Assembly (NCBI GenBank): GCA_013397935.1
Contig: VZRN01001112.1
Location: forward strand, 933,931-997,930
Length of the DNA: 64,000 nt
Direction: 5' to 3'
Source: Dasyornis broadbenti
Lineage: Eukaryota > Chordata > Aves > Passeriformes > Dasyornithidae
In this document: positions 35,946 to 47,227 of the stretch, piece by piece
Layout: every line of letters begins with the position of its first letter
How positions within the stretch are numbered: the stretch's first letter is position 1
Translations under genes and position numbers: made by a program
The notes under the pieces: generated by a model
The model's input: only the letters and a program-made list of their open reading frames with translations
Told to the model about the DNA's origin: nothing
Databases searched by the model: none

Positions 35946-38840
35946 CTACACTTAACTGCAGATGGCTGCAGTTATCCCACCTGATGCACCACATCCCTGT
36001 TCCAGTCTTGTGACTCACCTCACTGCAATCTGGTGCCAATCCCTCTGCCATTTCATTACGTAAAATGAATAAAATGATGGATTTCTGGGACATGAACCAG
36101 TGTCTTAATCTTTCTCCATCGCTACGGTTGTTTTTAGAAGTTGTTTTACATTTATTTTTGGGAGGAAGGAGTGGATTTTGATCAAAAGCTGTGCTTATGC
36201 AACCTCAGGAAGGGATGTGGTTAGAGATGGTCATGGAAGGCATTAAGAAAATCCTCCTCTGACGTTGCCTCCTGTTTCTTCAGCAGTTAAGAGAGAGGTC
36301 CCTTCATGCCAAGGATCTGTGTTTAAGCCATTTGATTGACTAAATGTGGAACAGATCACAGTTGAATTGATCTTTTCCTTGGCCCTAAGCTTCTGGAGCA
36401 GCTCCATAACTGCCATATGGAGTGATATTCACGTAACTGCCATGTGAATTTCTTCATTTGCCTCCTCACCCCAAGAGTTGTTTTCTGTTTGGGTGAAGGT
36501 TTTGAGCAAAGTGCTGACGGCAGAGCCAGCCTTTTCCTGTCTTCAGGGGAAACGCACGCAGATATCTGTGACTGCAAAGCTTTCCTGGTGCTGCCTCCTA
36601 ATTCACTGCCTCAAATTTAATTTGTGTTTCAATTCCATCTGTCAGCAGATGAAAGTTCTGTCACAACCACACAAGCCAGGCTGGTGCCACATAGAAACAG
36701 TGACTCCCTAAAGACATGCTACAGCAGGTCCAGCCTTTATAGGCTTAGATTAAGCACGGGAGAAGTGGGTTTATACCCAGCAAAGCTCTAGCCTCCCCTT
36801 AACTCCCCTTGGAGTGTGCTCCTGAGCTATTTGAGATGTGCCAGTGTGCACCAAATCCTGTCTGCTCCAGTCTCAGGTGAATCTTCTGCGTGAGCAGAGT
36901 TGTAGATCAGAAACACCTTGAAGTGAAAGGAAGGACTGGCAACCAAATCCCTAAGCCAAGGAATGCTGGAGAGAGGTAGAAGGTGATCGAGGTCCCCCAT
37001 AGAGGGTCAGAGGAGGAAAATTGTCATGGCTAGAGGTGTCCAGCCATGGTAAACATCTCTGCACCACCAGCAGAGAAGGCTGAGCATCTGCCAGAGGCAG
37101 AAGGTGCTGCAGCTGCTCAGGAGGGGTGACCCTTCAGGTAACAACACAGGGCTCATGTATTGGGGCTGTCAGTTCAGTAGTGCCAGCTGCCCCTTTCTCA
37201 ACCCCATCCCAGTGAGCTGAAAGCTTTTTTCTCTCCTCAGATGAACTGCTGTCACTGGGGGCTGCCCAGGAGGGCACAGAACCTCTGCAGGACTGAGCAG
37301 AGAGGCGAGTTTGTGCCCAAGCCCAGAGGGCCACTGAAATCCAAAAGGCAAACTCCCACATGAGCCATGTCCCCATGGGGACCCTGGAAGGGTCCTATCC
37401 CCAGAAGAAGGTGATGTCCTCCCTTCTCCAGCAATCGCTGATGCACTGTGAGCTGCCTACACAGCGTAGGATCTTGGAGCCGTCCTTGTGCTCTGCTCTT
37501 GGCCCTTCTGTGTGTTGTTACAGGGAACATCTATTTCTCAGATTGAATGAGGACACAAGGAGGTGTTGTGACAGCAAGAATAAACACTAGGAGATTAGCC
37601 CAAAGGCGTGGGTGATACATCCCTCTGGATTGCAGGACCCACGGAGTGCCTCTGGGCAGGCACTGGGGTGGAACGAAGCTGGTGGTGTAGGGGGAAGCAC
37701 AGAGGAAGGGCAGGAGATCAAACAGAGTGAGAGGCACCACCAGGGCTGTGTGGGGGATGGAATAGTCCCTCATTATTTATCTGTTTGGATTTTGGTGTCA
37801 AGGCCTGGAACCAAAGGTCAGTGAACAGTAGGACAGCGAGGCAGCTCTGCCCAGCTTGTGATGAGCAGGCTGTTTTCCTGGAGGTGAGCTGTGTGTTTTT
37901 GTTGAGTTGGTAACTCATGTGGGTTTACTGACTGCTGAGCTTGCACTAACTCTGTTTGGGATCTAGGTGTGTTTCAGAGGCACCAGTGGGGGCTGGTCAG
38001 CCCCCTCCCTTGGGGGTTGAGTGAGCAGGGTGGCACAGCTGCCACTGCACAAGCTCGTCTCAGCCTTTTCCTGTAGATGGGTTTGATTCCTCGGGAGCCA
38101 GGCCTGTCACAGCTCGTGAAGTTTCACGACTGCTTCAGTCTGTGTGTGAGCAGTGCCTGGGCCCACGAGCCTTGTGCTTTCCCTTGTGGATTTGACTCTG
38201 TATTTCTTAGGAATGGGACAGTCTCAGCTCCACATGTGCTTTAAAGAAGCCGTGCACTCACGTCTTCCAAGTGCAGACAGGAACCTCACATCAGTCCCTC
38301 ACGCCAGCACATTGTAAACATCTTGATTTAAACACCTCAATTGCATTATTTGGTGGAGGAGCAGGGACTTGCATCTGCGCCAGGTCTGCCCCATTGCTTT
38401 GACATGACCCTGATGTGGCATTGCCACCTGTGCTGCAAGAACAGCTATGGCGATAAGTGGTGGAATCCCCCTCGGAGGCACCAGCTGGCTGGGAGAGCTG
38501 TTGCTGGAAGTCACTGTGATTATTCACTTTCTTTTTCATGTGGATTTTGGTGCAGCTTCAGACACAGAAAGCAAAACTGGCTTTTGGAGTGAGGGTCTCT
38601 GCTTTCTAAACTCCTCTCCCACCCCTTCCAGCAATGCCCCAGGAATGCCTGAACTGGGAAGGCCATACAAGCTTTCTTTGATTCCCCAGCTCTGTGACAT
38701 CTGCCAGCGCAGTTGGTGGTTTATGACACCCCTCCCTGCCAACAGAGCCACCAGTGTGTCCTGGTGTCACGTCGCCAGTGTCTGTGACTCACAGATAAGA
38801 TGAGGTCACGTTTTTTGTCAGTCGGTTTAAAAACACGTCC
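35946..38840. other. Intergenic DNA between PEX11G and ARRDC2
   Basis: About 2.9 kb with no supported exon on either strand and no repeat I recognise. The right end grades into the upstream promoter of ARRDC2. Confidence 0.5.
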
Positions 38841-39081
38841 CTCGTCACTGCGGCCACGTCCCAGGCACGTCACCAGCCTCACGCGCATGAGGTCAAAGCT
38901 AAAGCATCGCTGCAAAACAGGGGCTCAGTCCAACCCCTGGGAAGGCCTGCAGGGTGGGGCCAGCTAGGAGCTGGGATAAATTCAGGGATTTTGGTGTAGC
39001 CTTTCCTCTTCCTCTTCTCCCTGGAAAGCTCCAGGCAGGCACCATCCTCCTGGAGCTGTGGGCTCAGTGTGGGCAGCAGCC
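38760..39081 (+). promoter_or_regulatory. ARRDC2: Candidate upstream ARRDC2 promoter with clustered CACGT cores
   Basis: A cluster of CACGT-type sites lies between 38767 and 38875, including CACGTC-N5-CACGTC at 38855-38871, the spacing of a carbohydrate response element. A TATA-like GATAAATT sits near 38975, about 105 bases before the ATG of the alternative first exon. Promoter activity is inferred. Confidence 0.45.
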
Positions 39082-39337
39082 ATGCAGCCCCCGGGGTGTG
39101 TGCGGAGGTTGGAGGTGAAGCTGGAGGATGGCCCTGCCCATGGCAGCGGGGAGCTGCTGCGCGGGCAGGTACAGCTGGAGCTGCGTGGGGCGCTGCGGGT
39201 GCAGGCGCTCGAGGTGTGTGCCCGCGGCCTGGCTGCCGTGCACTGGCTGGAGAGCCGCAGCATTGGCCTCAACGTCGTCTACAGGGACTACACAGCCTAC
39301 CAGACCTTCCTGTACCGCCGCTGCCAGCTCATCCCCG
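39082..39337 (+). CDS. ARRDC2: ARRDC2 alternative first coding exon
   Basis: Starts ATG CAG CCC (MQPPGCVRRLEVKLEDG) and ends at a GT donor after 39337 with one base of a split codon, the same phase as the canonical first exon. It encodes the first arrestin-N strands: SGELLRGQVQLELRGALRV and CARGLAAVHWLESRSIG align with the canonical AVSGRVVLELVAAARLG and AVGAARVHWTESRSAG. No other arrestin exon lies between it and 43950, so it most likely splices to 45132 and gives a 398-residue isoform with a different N-terminus. I recall a comparable human ARRDC2 isoform but cannot verify it. The alternative is the remnant of a tandem paralogue. Confidence 0.75.
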
Positions 39338-42300
39338 GTAAGGCCATGGCACAGGGTGGGTGTCTGTGCCAGGGCATTGGGTTGGGACCCCCTTGGATGG
39401 GTCTGTGTGCCAGGGCATTGCATTGGGACCCCCTCGGGCTGCAGGCATCTCCCCCGAGGAACCTCTGCCCTGGTGGGTGTTGCCAACCCGTGCAGGAGTG
39501 TTTGCCCCTCCTCTCACCTTGGACGAGGGTTTCTCTGCTGCTGGTTTCCAGGAGGCTGCTGGTAACCCCGGGGCTGGGGAGCACCAGAGATTTGTGGCTT
39601 TTGTTGTGTTTGCAGAGGGAAGAGCAAACACGAGTGTGTGCTCACAAGTGTGGAAAAAGCACTTAGTACTTCAGCCAATGTTTGTTTTCAGGTCCCTGAT
39701 GCGGGGACCACATGCCCAGCTGGCACGTTACTTAGATCTGCTGTGAAAGGACAAGCCACTGGCCTGCCACAAGCCATTCTTTGTGTGCTTGGGATGAAAT
39801 AATCCAGAGCCGAGGGATATGCGACATCTCAGCTGTCCATCCACTCATTAGCTCTGGCTTTTCTTAGGAACATGCCTGTCTTTTATCCTCCCCTCCAATA
39901 ACAGTGTCACAGTCATTCCTGCGTTGCTTTTCCTCCCCCTTTCCCTGTTTCTGATGGCCTTGTGGCCCGGTTACCCAGCCCTGGAAACGCCTGTAGGACT
40001 TAACGCTGAGGGCATTTAATTGTGTCAGTGGCAAAGTACAACCCAGAAGGTGGTGCCAGCCCAATCTGGCAAATGGAGAGGTTGCAGGATTAACGTGGAG
40101 GCATGGAAAGAGGACCTGAGTTGCCTTCCTGGAGGTGTTCCTGTCTCTGGGCTGCACTGGGGGTTCATTTTCTCTATTTCTGGATGACTGTGTCCTGCCA
40201 TCTGCTCCGAACACCTGCACTGCTCTGGAGATTCTGTCTTTTGGCAGCAGCTCTTCCATGCTGTGCCTGAGCGTGGCTTCTTGGCAGCTGCACCTTCTAC
40301 CAAGTGCCCAAATTACAATTAAGCCCTTGCCCTGCAGTCCAGCAGTGCAGATCCTGAGCACTTGGTCATGCAGTCCTCTGTCAGAGTCCCATTAGCTCTG
40401 AGGTGACAGGGTGAGTTTTAGCCCCCATTATCCCTGCAGGGAATGTCTGTAGGGAAGCCGCAAGCTGCTGCCAGCGTGTTTGGATTCTGCTGCTGGGATT
40501 GTGTGAGATAGGAGGCCCTGGAGCCATCTGTGGAAGGGCACTTGGCCAAGGGCTACAGGAATTGCACGAGCTGCTTGGCCTCTCTGGCACCTGCACACCT
40601 GGAGCTCGGAGCTGGTGGTTCCTGGATCTCACCTGCTGCAGAGGGAGTGTTGAGCTGGGCTACCTGGGGAGCAGAGAGCCTCACCAGAATCTGGGAGCTG
40701 GGGTTTTATTGTCTCTATCCATGCACAAATTCCTTTTCTGCCTTGTGAGAGGAACGCGTGATCACCAGGGTGTTTCTAAGTTTTAACAGCAGAGAGGGGC
40801 TGTCCTGCAGCCAAAATAACTTCCTTTGGATCCTCCTGTCCCCTGCTCTGTCCCCAAAAGCAGCGTGAGGGCCTTCCTGATGTCAGCTGGTGAGAAACGT
40901 GCCACCATCCGATAGTCCCTGTGACTGCTCCTTTCTTGTTGCTTCTCCATGAGATCAGCTGTGTCTGCGTGGTGTTTAAAAAATGCAGGTTTTGTCATGG
41001 TAACAAGGCAGTGCAGAGGAGGGAAGCCGGGCACAGATAAGCGCCCTCCCTTCTGCTCTCCCCTCAGCTGAGTTTATCTGCAGTTTCCTGGCAGAATGGT
41101 GACTGCTGGCACTGGGGTGCTGTGCTGAGAGACGAGAAAAAAGTGTGCAAGAAGGATGTTGAGGCATTAAATGTGTGTTGTGTAATCATCTGAGAGAGGG
41201 AGCAGGAAGAGAGGAAAAGATGGAGGGTTAATGGGCAAAGGCAGCACAAGGAGAGCCCTGGACTCTTGTGCATGAAGTGATGGGAGGGTGCCCTAGGAAA
41301 CATAAATGGTTGTTGTGCAGTGATGTTTTCTGTCCCAGGATCCTGCAGCACTTCCCAAAGGTGTAATTCCTGCCCTGGTGAGAGGCAAACATCCAGAAGC
41401 CATTTAATTTTCAAGGAGACATCCGGGAGAGTTATGGCATCAGGGCTGTTTTTCCATAGCAAGGTGGCCCTCAATCAGCACTTTAATCCTTGTCCATGCA
41501 CAACAGTCCCAAATCCAGCAGGGATGGAGCTGGTTCCTCAATCTGGGAGCGTGTGCTTGTGCAAGGCTCTATGTTGTCCCATCTTGTCCCCACATTGGAC
41601 CAGGGTAGAGCTGCAGACTTACCTTTTCACCTACTGCCTTCCCTTCTCTCTGGTGTCCCAGGGCCCCCCGTGTGACTCTGGGGTCGGTGGGGAGAAGCCA
41701 CGAGGTCTCAGCAGCGCGTCAGGGAAGGAGCAGCCCTCCATGAGCCGGGCAGGGTGTCAACTCCCGCTGGGACCAGCTCCAGCCTGGCCAGACTCTAGAT
41801 GGGGCTGAAGAGTTGGAGATGTGTGCTGTGCCCGGCCTGGCCTGGGTTTTCTTTGGGCACCCAGGACCAGTACTGAATGGAAAGCTGTGCTCCCCCAGCG
41901 GCCGCACCTGGAGATTCCGGGGGAGAGGAGAGAATCTCTCCGTGTGCTGGGCTCCCAGAGGGGTCGGGGGGGCTGCCCTCCCCACGTGGAGGCAGCGAGG
42001 GACAGGCGAGGGCATCGCGTGCGCTGCCACGGGAGGGAGGTTTGCAGGGATCCGCATCCCGTGGGTGAGGGCTGAGTCACGGCCGAGGGGTGTGTGCCGA
42101 CAGGCGGGAGGAGGAGGAGGAGGGTGCCAAGCAAAGAGAGGGGCCCAGCCAAGGCTCCAGCCCTTCTAAAGAGCCTCCCCACCTCTAATGTCACTGTGGG
42201 GACATGAGGCGCCTTCCCAGAGCCGGCGTCACCAGTTAACTCGTTGTGATGTGCCTGCCTTCCTCCTTTCCCTCTCCCTTTACAGCGTTTGCTGTGATAC

Positions 42301-43200
42301 GTGTTTGCCCGTGGCATTAAATGGTTGGGCACATAAAACAAACCACAGTCCCCTTCCCCTGGGGAGGGAGACAGACAATTCCAGTTCGACCTTGGAAAAC
42401 ACTAAAGTAGTGCCAGGCTTCAGCCCAGCTCATTTTAAGTGGCTGCGATCAACTGAGTTCAGCACAGCAGGTCCTGCCTGGCATGACTGGGAGCAACTCA
42501 AAAATCCCCAAAATTTCAGCAGCCAAATGCTGAGTAACATTTTTAATGCCTGTTTTGTCTGATCCCCCGCCCGTGCCGGGGGTACTGGGCTCTGGGGCTC
42601 CACAAACATGAAGACCATCATTAAAGTGGAAGTTTCTAAGACTGCATTAACCCTTTAAGGCACATATTCCTTTCTCCTCCCTTTTACAACTTCTCGGGGC
42701 GCTGCTAATGGAGATAGCCACCCTGGAAATCACTAGTTCCCAGTTTCCATGCTTTCACCCCAGCTGAGAACCAGCAACTGCGGATGCTGCCAACGGAGCG
42801 AGTCCCTGTGCCGTTCCTGCCCATGCAGGTGGAATTTATCACTGGGTTTTGGACACCATTCCCAGTAGGAGCTGGTGGAAAACTGGCACTCGCCTGGTTA
42901 ACAAGCACAGGAAAGAGGATTGCTCACCCTGTCGTTGCACAAGCTGAACCCGAGCCAGTTCTTGATTTCTTAGAACTAAGTGATGTCCCAGACATCACCG
43001 CCAGTTGGCTGGGCCGTGTCAGGAGCCCAGATCCAGTTGCGGCCTGTTCCGAGCCGTGGGAACGGCCCTTGGGAAAGGGAAGATGTGGAAAGGACAGGAA
43101 AGGGTTAATGTGTGGCGTGGCCCTTTGCGGGTACTGGAACGAGAGGGGCTGCGGTTTGGAGTACGGAATCCCCCCTGGCCACAGCCAATGGCTGTGACCC
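39338..43200 (+). other. ARRDC2: Long first intron of the upstream ARRDC2 isoform
   Basis: No further arrestin exon and no other supported gene. The sequence is mixed and GC-richer toward 42 kb. For the canonical isoform this DNA is simply 5' flank. Confidence 0.5.
39361..39450. repeat. Short tandem duplication, 41-bp period
   Basis: CCAGGGCATTG followed by TTGGGACCCCCT occurs twice, the CCAGGGCATTG copies starting near 39369 and 39410. It lies just inside the intron after the alternative ARRDC2 exon. No function is evident. Confidence 0.55.
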
Positions 43201-43216
43201 TGGGAACGGGGATTCT

Positions 43217-43575
43217 GTCAGGATCGGAGCTGCAGGGGGAGCTTGAGGGGCAAGAATGGGGATTTTGGCGGGGCAGGGATAGGACCTGGAGTGGGAGTTT
43301 GAAGGGCAAAGATAGGCGCTGCGTTTTGGGGGACAAGGATGGAGTTGGAGGGGAAATTTGGCGGGTAAGGATGGAAGTTAGAGGATGGCTTGGGAGGCAA
43401 GGATGGGGATTTTGAGGGGCGAGGACGGGAGCTCGAAGGGGATTTTGAGGGTCAAGGATAGGAACTGAAAGGGAGTTTTGGGGGACAAGGATGGAATTGG
43501 AGGTAAAATTTGGAGGGCAAGGATGGAAGTGAGAGAGGGGTTTAGGGTCAAGGATGGGAGCTGCAGTGAGTCTTG
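43217..43575. repeat. G-rich minisatellite of about 31 bp upstream of ARRDC2 exon 1
   Basis: The core CAAGGATGG and its variants recur near 43247, 43276, 43305, 43334, 43366, 43398, 43422, 43453, 43485, 43518 and 43548, about every 31 bases, with GGGG-rich spacers of the type GAGGGGGATTTTGGGG. Roughly eleven or twelve degenerate units. The plus strand has many G runs. It ends about 370 bases before the canonical ARRDC2 ATG. Confidence 0.85.
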
Positions 43576-43579
43576 GGGG

Positions 43580-43949
43580 GCACTGAGCGACCCGGCAGCA
43601 GACAAGGGGTCACCCCCTGAGCACTGGCAGCGCTCAGCCCCACGGCCAGCACACGACCCCGCGGTGATGCCCCGGTGCAGCACCGGGATGAACTGCGGAG
43701 CCCCACTGGGACAGGACACGCACCCCACGGTCCAAACCTCCCCGGGGAGCCCTCGGCACGCCCGATCCGTGCGGAGGGGCCGATCCGCACATGCTCCCTA
43801 CCTTGTTTTGCAGAGCACGGCGGGGCCGCCCCGTCTCGGCCCGTCCCGCCCCGCCGGGGCCGCCCCCGGCGCGCCGGGCGCTTAAAGCCGGGCTGAGCTG
43901 CGCCTGGCCGGGTTGAGCTGCATCGCGCCGGTCGGGGCTGGGCTGCGCC
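43580..43949 (+). promoter_or_regulatory. ARRDC2: CpG-island promoter of canonical ARRDC2
   Basis: Very CpG-dense DNA with GC boxes immediately upstream of the canonical ATG, continuing into exon 1. A TTAAAG element at about 43882-43887 lies some 65 bases before the ATG and could act as a weak TATA-like site. Confidence 0.55.
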
Positions 43950-46900
43950 ATGATTTTCGATCGCCTCAAACGCTTCTCGATCGTGCTGGTGGGCGCGGAG
44001 CGGGACGGCCCGGCCGCTTTCAGCCCCGGGCAGGCGGTGTCGGGCCGCGTGGTGCTGGAGCTGGTGGCGGCGGCGCGGCTCGGGGCGCTGCGGCTGCGGG
44101 CGGTGGGCGCTGCCCGTGTCCACTGGACCGAGTCCCGCAGCGCCGGCTCCAGCACCGCCTACACGCAGAGCTACAGCGACCAGGTGGAGTTTCTGAGCCA
44201 CCGCGACACGCTGATGGCACCCCCAGGTACGGCATCCCCTGCCCGGGTGTGGTACCCAGGGGTCGGCGGCGAGAGCGAGGGCATGGGGGCACCGGCCACC
44301 GCAGGGGTGAAACAACGGAGGAGTGGGACAGCCTGGACATCCCGGGTGTTGGGTGCTCCAGACACCCAACCGGCTGAAATCTGGGGCAACCACCGGTTAC
44401 CTGGGACAACCACCAATGCCGGGCGCACGGCACCCCAAAAGTGCAGAAATCTGGGTGCTAGGGATAGCCTGGCTGCTGGGTGCATGGCACCCAACCAGCT
44501 GAATCTGGGTGCCTTAGGGTCTGAGCGCTCTGGGGCAGGGGTGTGTAGGTCTCTGTAGACACCCCAAATTCTGAATGCACCCCGAAATCTTGGGGTGCAC
44601 GGCTGGACTCTACTGCTGTGCAGGGCACCCTGGTTAGGGACTGGTCCCCACAAGACTCCCCCTTTTTTGTGAGCTTTTCCCAGCAGGGAAGCAGTTGGAA
44701 AACTGCAGAGGTTCAGCACCTTGTTTTAAGCAGGGGTGGTTGGCCTAAATGATCCCCAGAGGTTCTCTCTAATCCTGGGGTGCAAACTCTCGAGGGCTAT
44801 AGGGGTTTGGCTGGCCACCCTCCCTCCAGCTGGGCATCTTGGGCTCTCACTCCAAAGCTGCGCAGCAGGGTGGCTGCAGGATGAAGCAGAGCCCACCTGG
44901 GAGAGCTGCCCAGCTCTCCGAGGAGGTGCCCCTGGGTTGTGCGTGTCTGGAGATACTTGGAATGCAGACAGTGCTCAGCTCTTGTGTCACAGCTGCTGCA
45001 GCTCAGCCCTGGCAGAAACTCTGCTGTGCCCTCGTGCTGCTCCTTGCTGGGTGCTGCACATCTTTGTGACTCGCCCCAGGAAGAAGTTCTGCAGGAGTGA
45101 GCTGATCCTCCTCAATCTGTTTTGCCCACAGATAATGGTGAAGCCACTGTCCTGCAGGCAGGAAGGCATGAGTTCCCCTTCACCTTCCAGCTCCCCGAGT
45201 AAGTTGGCTTTTTTGGGGGAGAGAGGACATCTTAATAATGAGGGGTTTTGTGCGAAACCCTTCTAAAAATTGTTTGTTGCTCATGCCCAGGACCTTAGCC
45301 ACTTCCTTCGAGGGGAAGCACGGCAGTGTGCGCTACTGGGTGAAGGCCAAGCTGCACAGACCCTGGTCGACAGTGAAGAAAGCAAAGAAGGAGTTCACTG
45401 TGATTGAACCCATCGATATAAACACCCCTGCACTGCTGGTGAGCTCCCTCCGCTCCACCCCAGGGTTCTGGCATCCAAAACTTACCTGGGAAGCCCACGA
45501 GGAAGGTGTCTGCCTCCCCTTCAGCATTACAATGCAGGCCTGATTTCCAGAGGGAATGTTTCCCCCCATGTAACTCGTGCCCTCCAGCATAACATGGGCT
45601 GGGCAGAGGTCAGCTGTGTCTCTTTGTTTTTGGAAACTTTAATGCATTGCAACAACTTCTTGCATCAGATACCTGAGAAGTTGCTGATGCTCCCCAGCAG
45701 GTTCTTGGTGCCAGGGAGGTGATTGCTTTGAGTTTCATCCTTGGTTACTAAATAGCTTTAAATATTTCCCTTTCTGCAGGCTCCCCAGGCAGGTGCTAAG
45801 GAGAAACTTGCTCGTGCATGGTACTGCAACCGTGGCCAGGTATCTGTGACTGCCAAGATAGACCGAAAAGGCTACACCCCAGGTGAGACCAGGTGCTGGT
45901 GCCCTTGAACCTTGGTGGGCCCTGGGGTAGAGCCCAGATGAGGGGATTTTGGGGTCACTGTGAGCTGGCATGGATTCAGAGAGCTTTAGCGTGTGCGTTT
46001 GTTGTGCACAGCACCCTTGGGACACTCCTCCTGGATGAGCCCGTGTGCCTGCACTGCCAGACAGCGTGGCTAACCCTCAGTGGTCCTGCGCAGCAATGGC
46101 TTGAGGCAGGACTGGGCTCTGTCTCCCCTTCTCCAATGCGTGTGTGTCTGTTTTGGCAGGTGAGGTCATCCCTATCTTTGCTGAGATCGACAACTGCACA
46201 AGCCGCGCCGTGGTGCCCAAGGCGGCCATAATCCAGACCCAGACCTTCGTCGCCCGGGGCACCAAGAAGCAGAAGAAGTCGGTGGTGACCAGCATCACTG
46301 GGGACCCCATTCCGGCTGGGAAGAGGGAGGTGTGGCACGGACGGGCACTGAAGATCCCGCCTGTGGGGCCATCCATCCTCCAGTGCCGCATCATCCAGGT
46401 GGAATACTCCCTGAAGGTGAGGGAGCTCCTGGGGACCTCTGCAGGAATTCCCTCCTGGCCAGCTCAGGGGAGATACCTGCCCCTCCAGATTGGGACAACA
46501 CCACCAGCTAGGCTTCCCTGCTGCATCCTCTCTCTACAGGTTTGTGTGGATATTCCCGGGACGTCCAAGCTGCTCCTTGAACTGCCTCTTGTCATCGGGA
46601 CTATCCCACTGCATCCCTTCGGGAGCCGCACCTCCAGTGTCAGCAGCCAGTACAGTGTCAACCTGGACTGGCTGAGTCCCATCCCGGAGCAGCCAGAGGG
46701 TGAGCATCCCCTTTTCCCTGGAATAAAGCCCCTGGTCAGGACAGCAAGGCTCTAAGTTCTCAACTGAACCAGTTTTGCTTTTCTTTAACTTAATTTTGGT
46801 TGTGGTGCTGAATCTCCTGGGCTCCAAACCCTCAGATAACGGGGTTTGGGAAAGAGTGGATTTGAAGTCCTTTCACCTGTGTATCCCATTTGTGGAGAGT

Positions 46901-47227
46901 ATTTCCTGTGTCCTGATGGTTCTCCTTTCTCTTCAGCCCCCCCTGAGTACTCAGCGGTCGTGTCCAGCCCCGAGGCTGAGCAGAGCCTGGCTCCGCCGTG
47001 CCGCAGTGAACTCGGGGACATCCTGGAGGGTCCCTTCTTTGCCTACATCCAGGAATTCCGCTTCCGACCACCTCCACTGTATTCAGAGGTAACTAAACTG
47101 GGCTGGGAGGCTCCTACAGATGGCTGGGATGTGCCCACTGCTGAGGTTTTTGACTCTGAGCTTGGCTTTGCAGGTGGATCCAAACCCTGCGTCAGACAAC
47201 ATCCGCCCACGCTGCATGACCTGTTGA
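43950..47227 (+). CDS. ARRDC2: ARRDC2, arrestin domain-containing protein 2 (alpha-arrestin)
   Basis: Adaptor that links membrane receptors to NEDD4-family ubiquitin ligases for endosomal sorting. Coding exons: 43950-44226, 45132-45198, 45291-45438, 45780-45882, 46160-46416, 46540-46699, 46937-47088, 47174-47227; all phases close, giving 405 residues (human 407). Arrestin-N spans about 1-160 (HWTESRSAGSSTAYTQSY, LATSFEGKHGSVRYW); arrestin-C about 180-315 (KIDRKGYTPGEVIPIFAEI, LPLVIGTIPLHPFGSRTSS). Two NEDD4-binding PPxY motifs are present: PPEY at 339-342 and PPLY at 383-386. The end NIRPRCMTC before TGA matches mammalian ARRDC2 (RPRCMTC) and separates it from ARRDC3 and ARRDC4. Complete, with no disruption. 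Confidence 0.96.
44227..45131 (+). other. ARRDC2: ARRDC2 first intron (canonical isoform)
   Basis: Holds a low-order series of GGGTGC/GCACCC blocks at about 44330-44610, which read as inverted or direct repeats. No other feature was recognised. Confidence 0.5.

Noticed and set aside
39082..39337. Separate tandem ARRDC gene instead of an ARRDC2 exon
   Set aside because: No second arrestin exon was found before 43950, and the exon phase matches the shared ARRDC2 exon 2.
43548..44393. 281-codon minus-strand open frame over ARRDC2 exon 1
   Set aside because: Antisense to a real coding exon and CpG island; no independent evidence.
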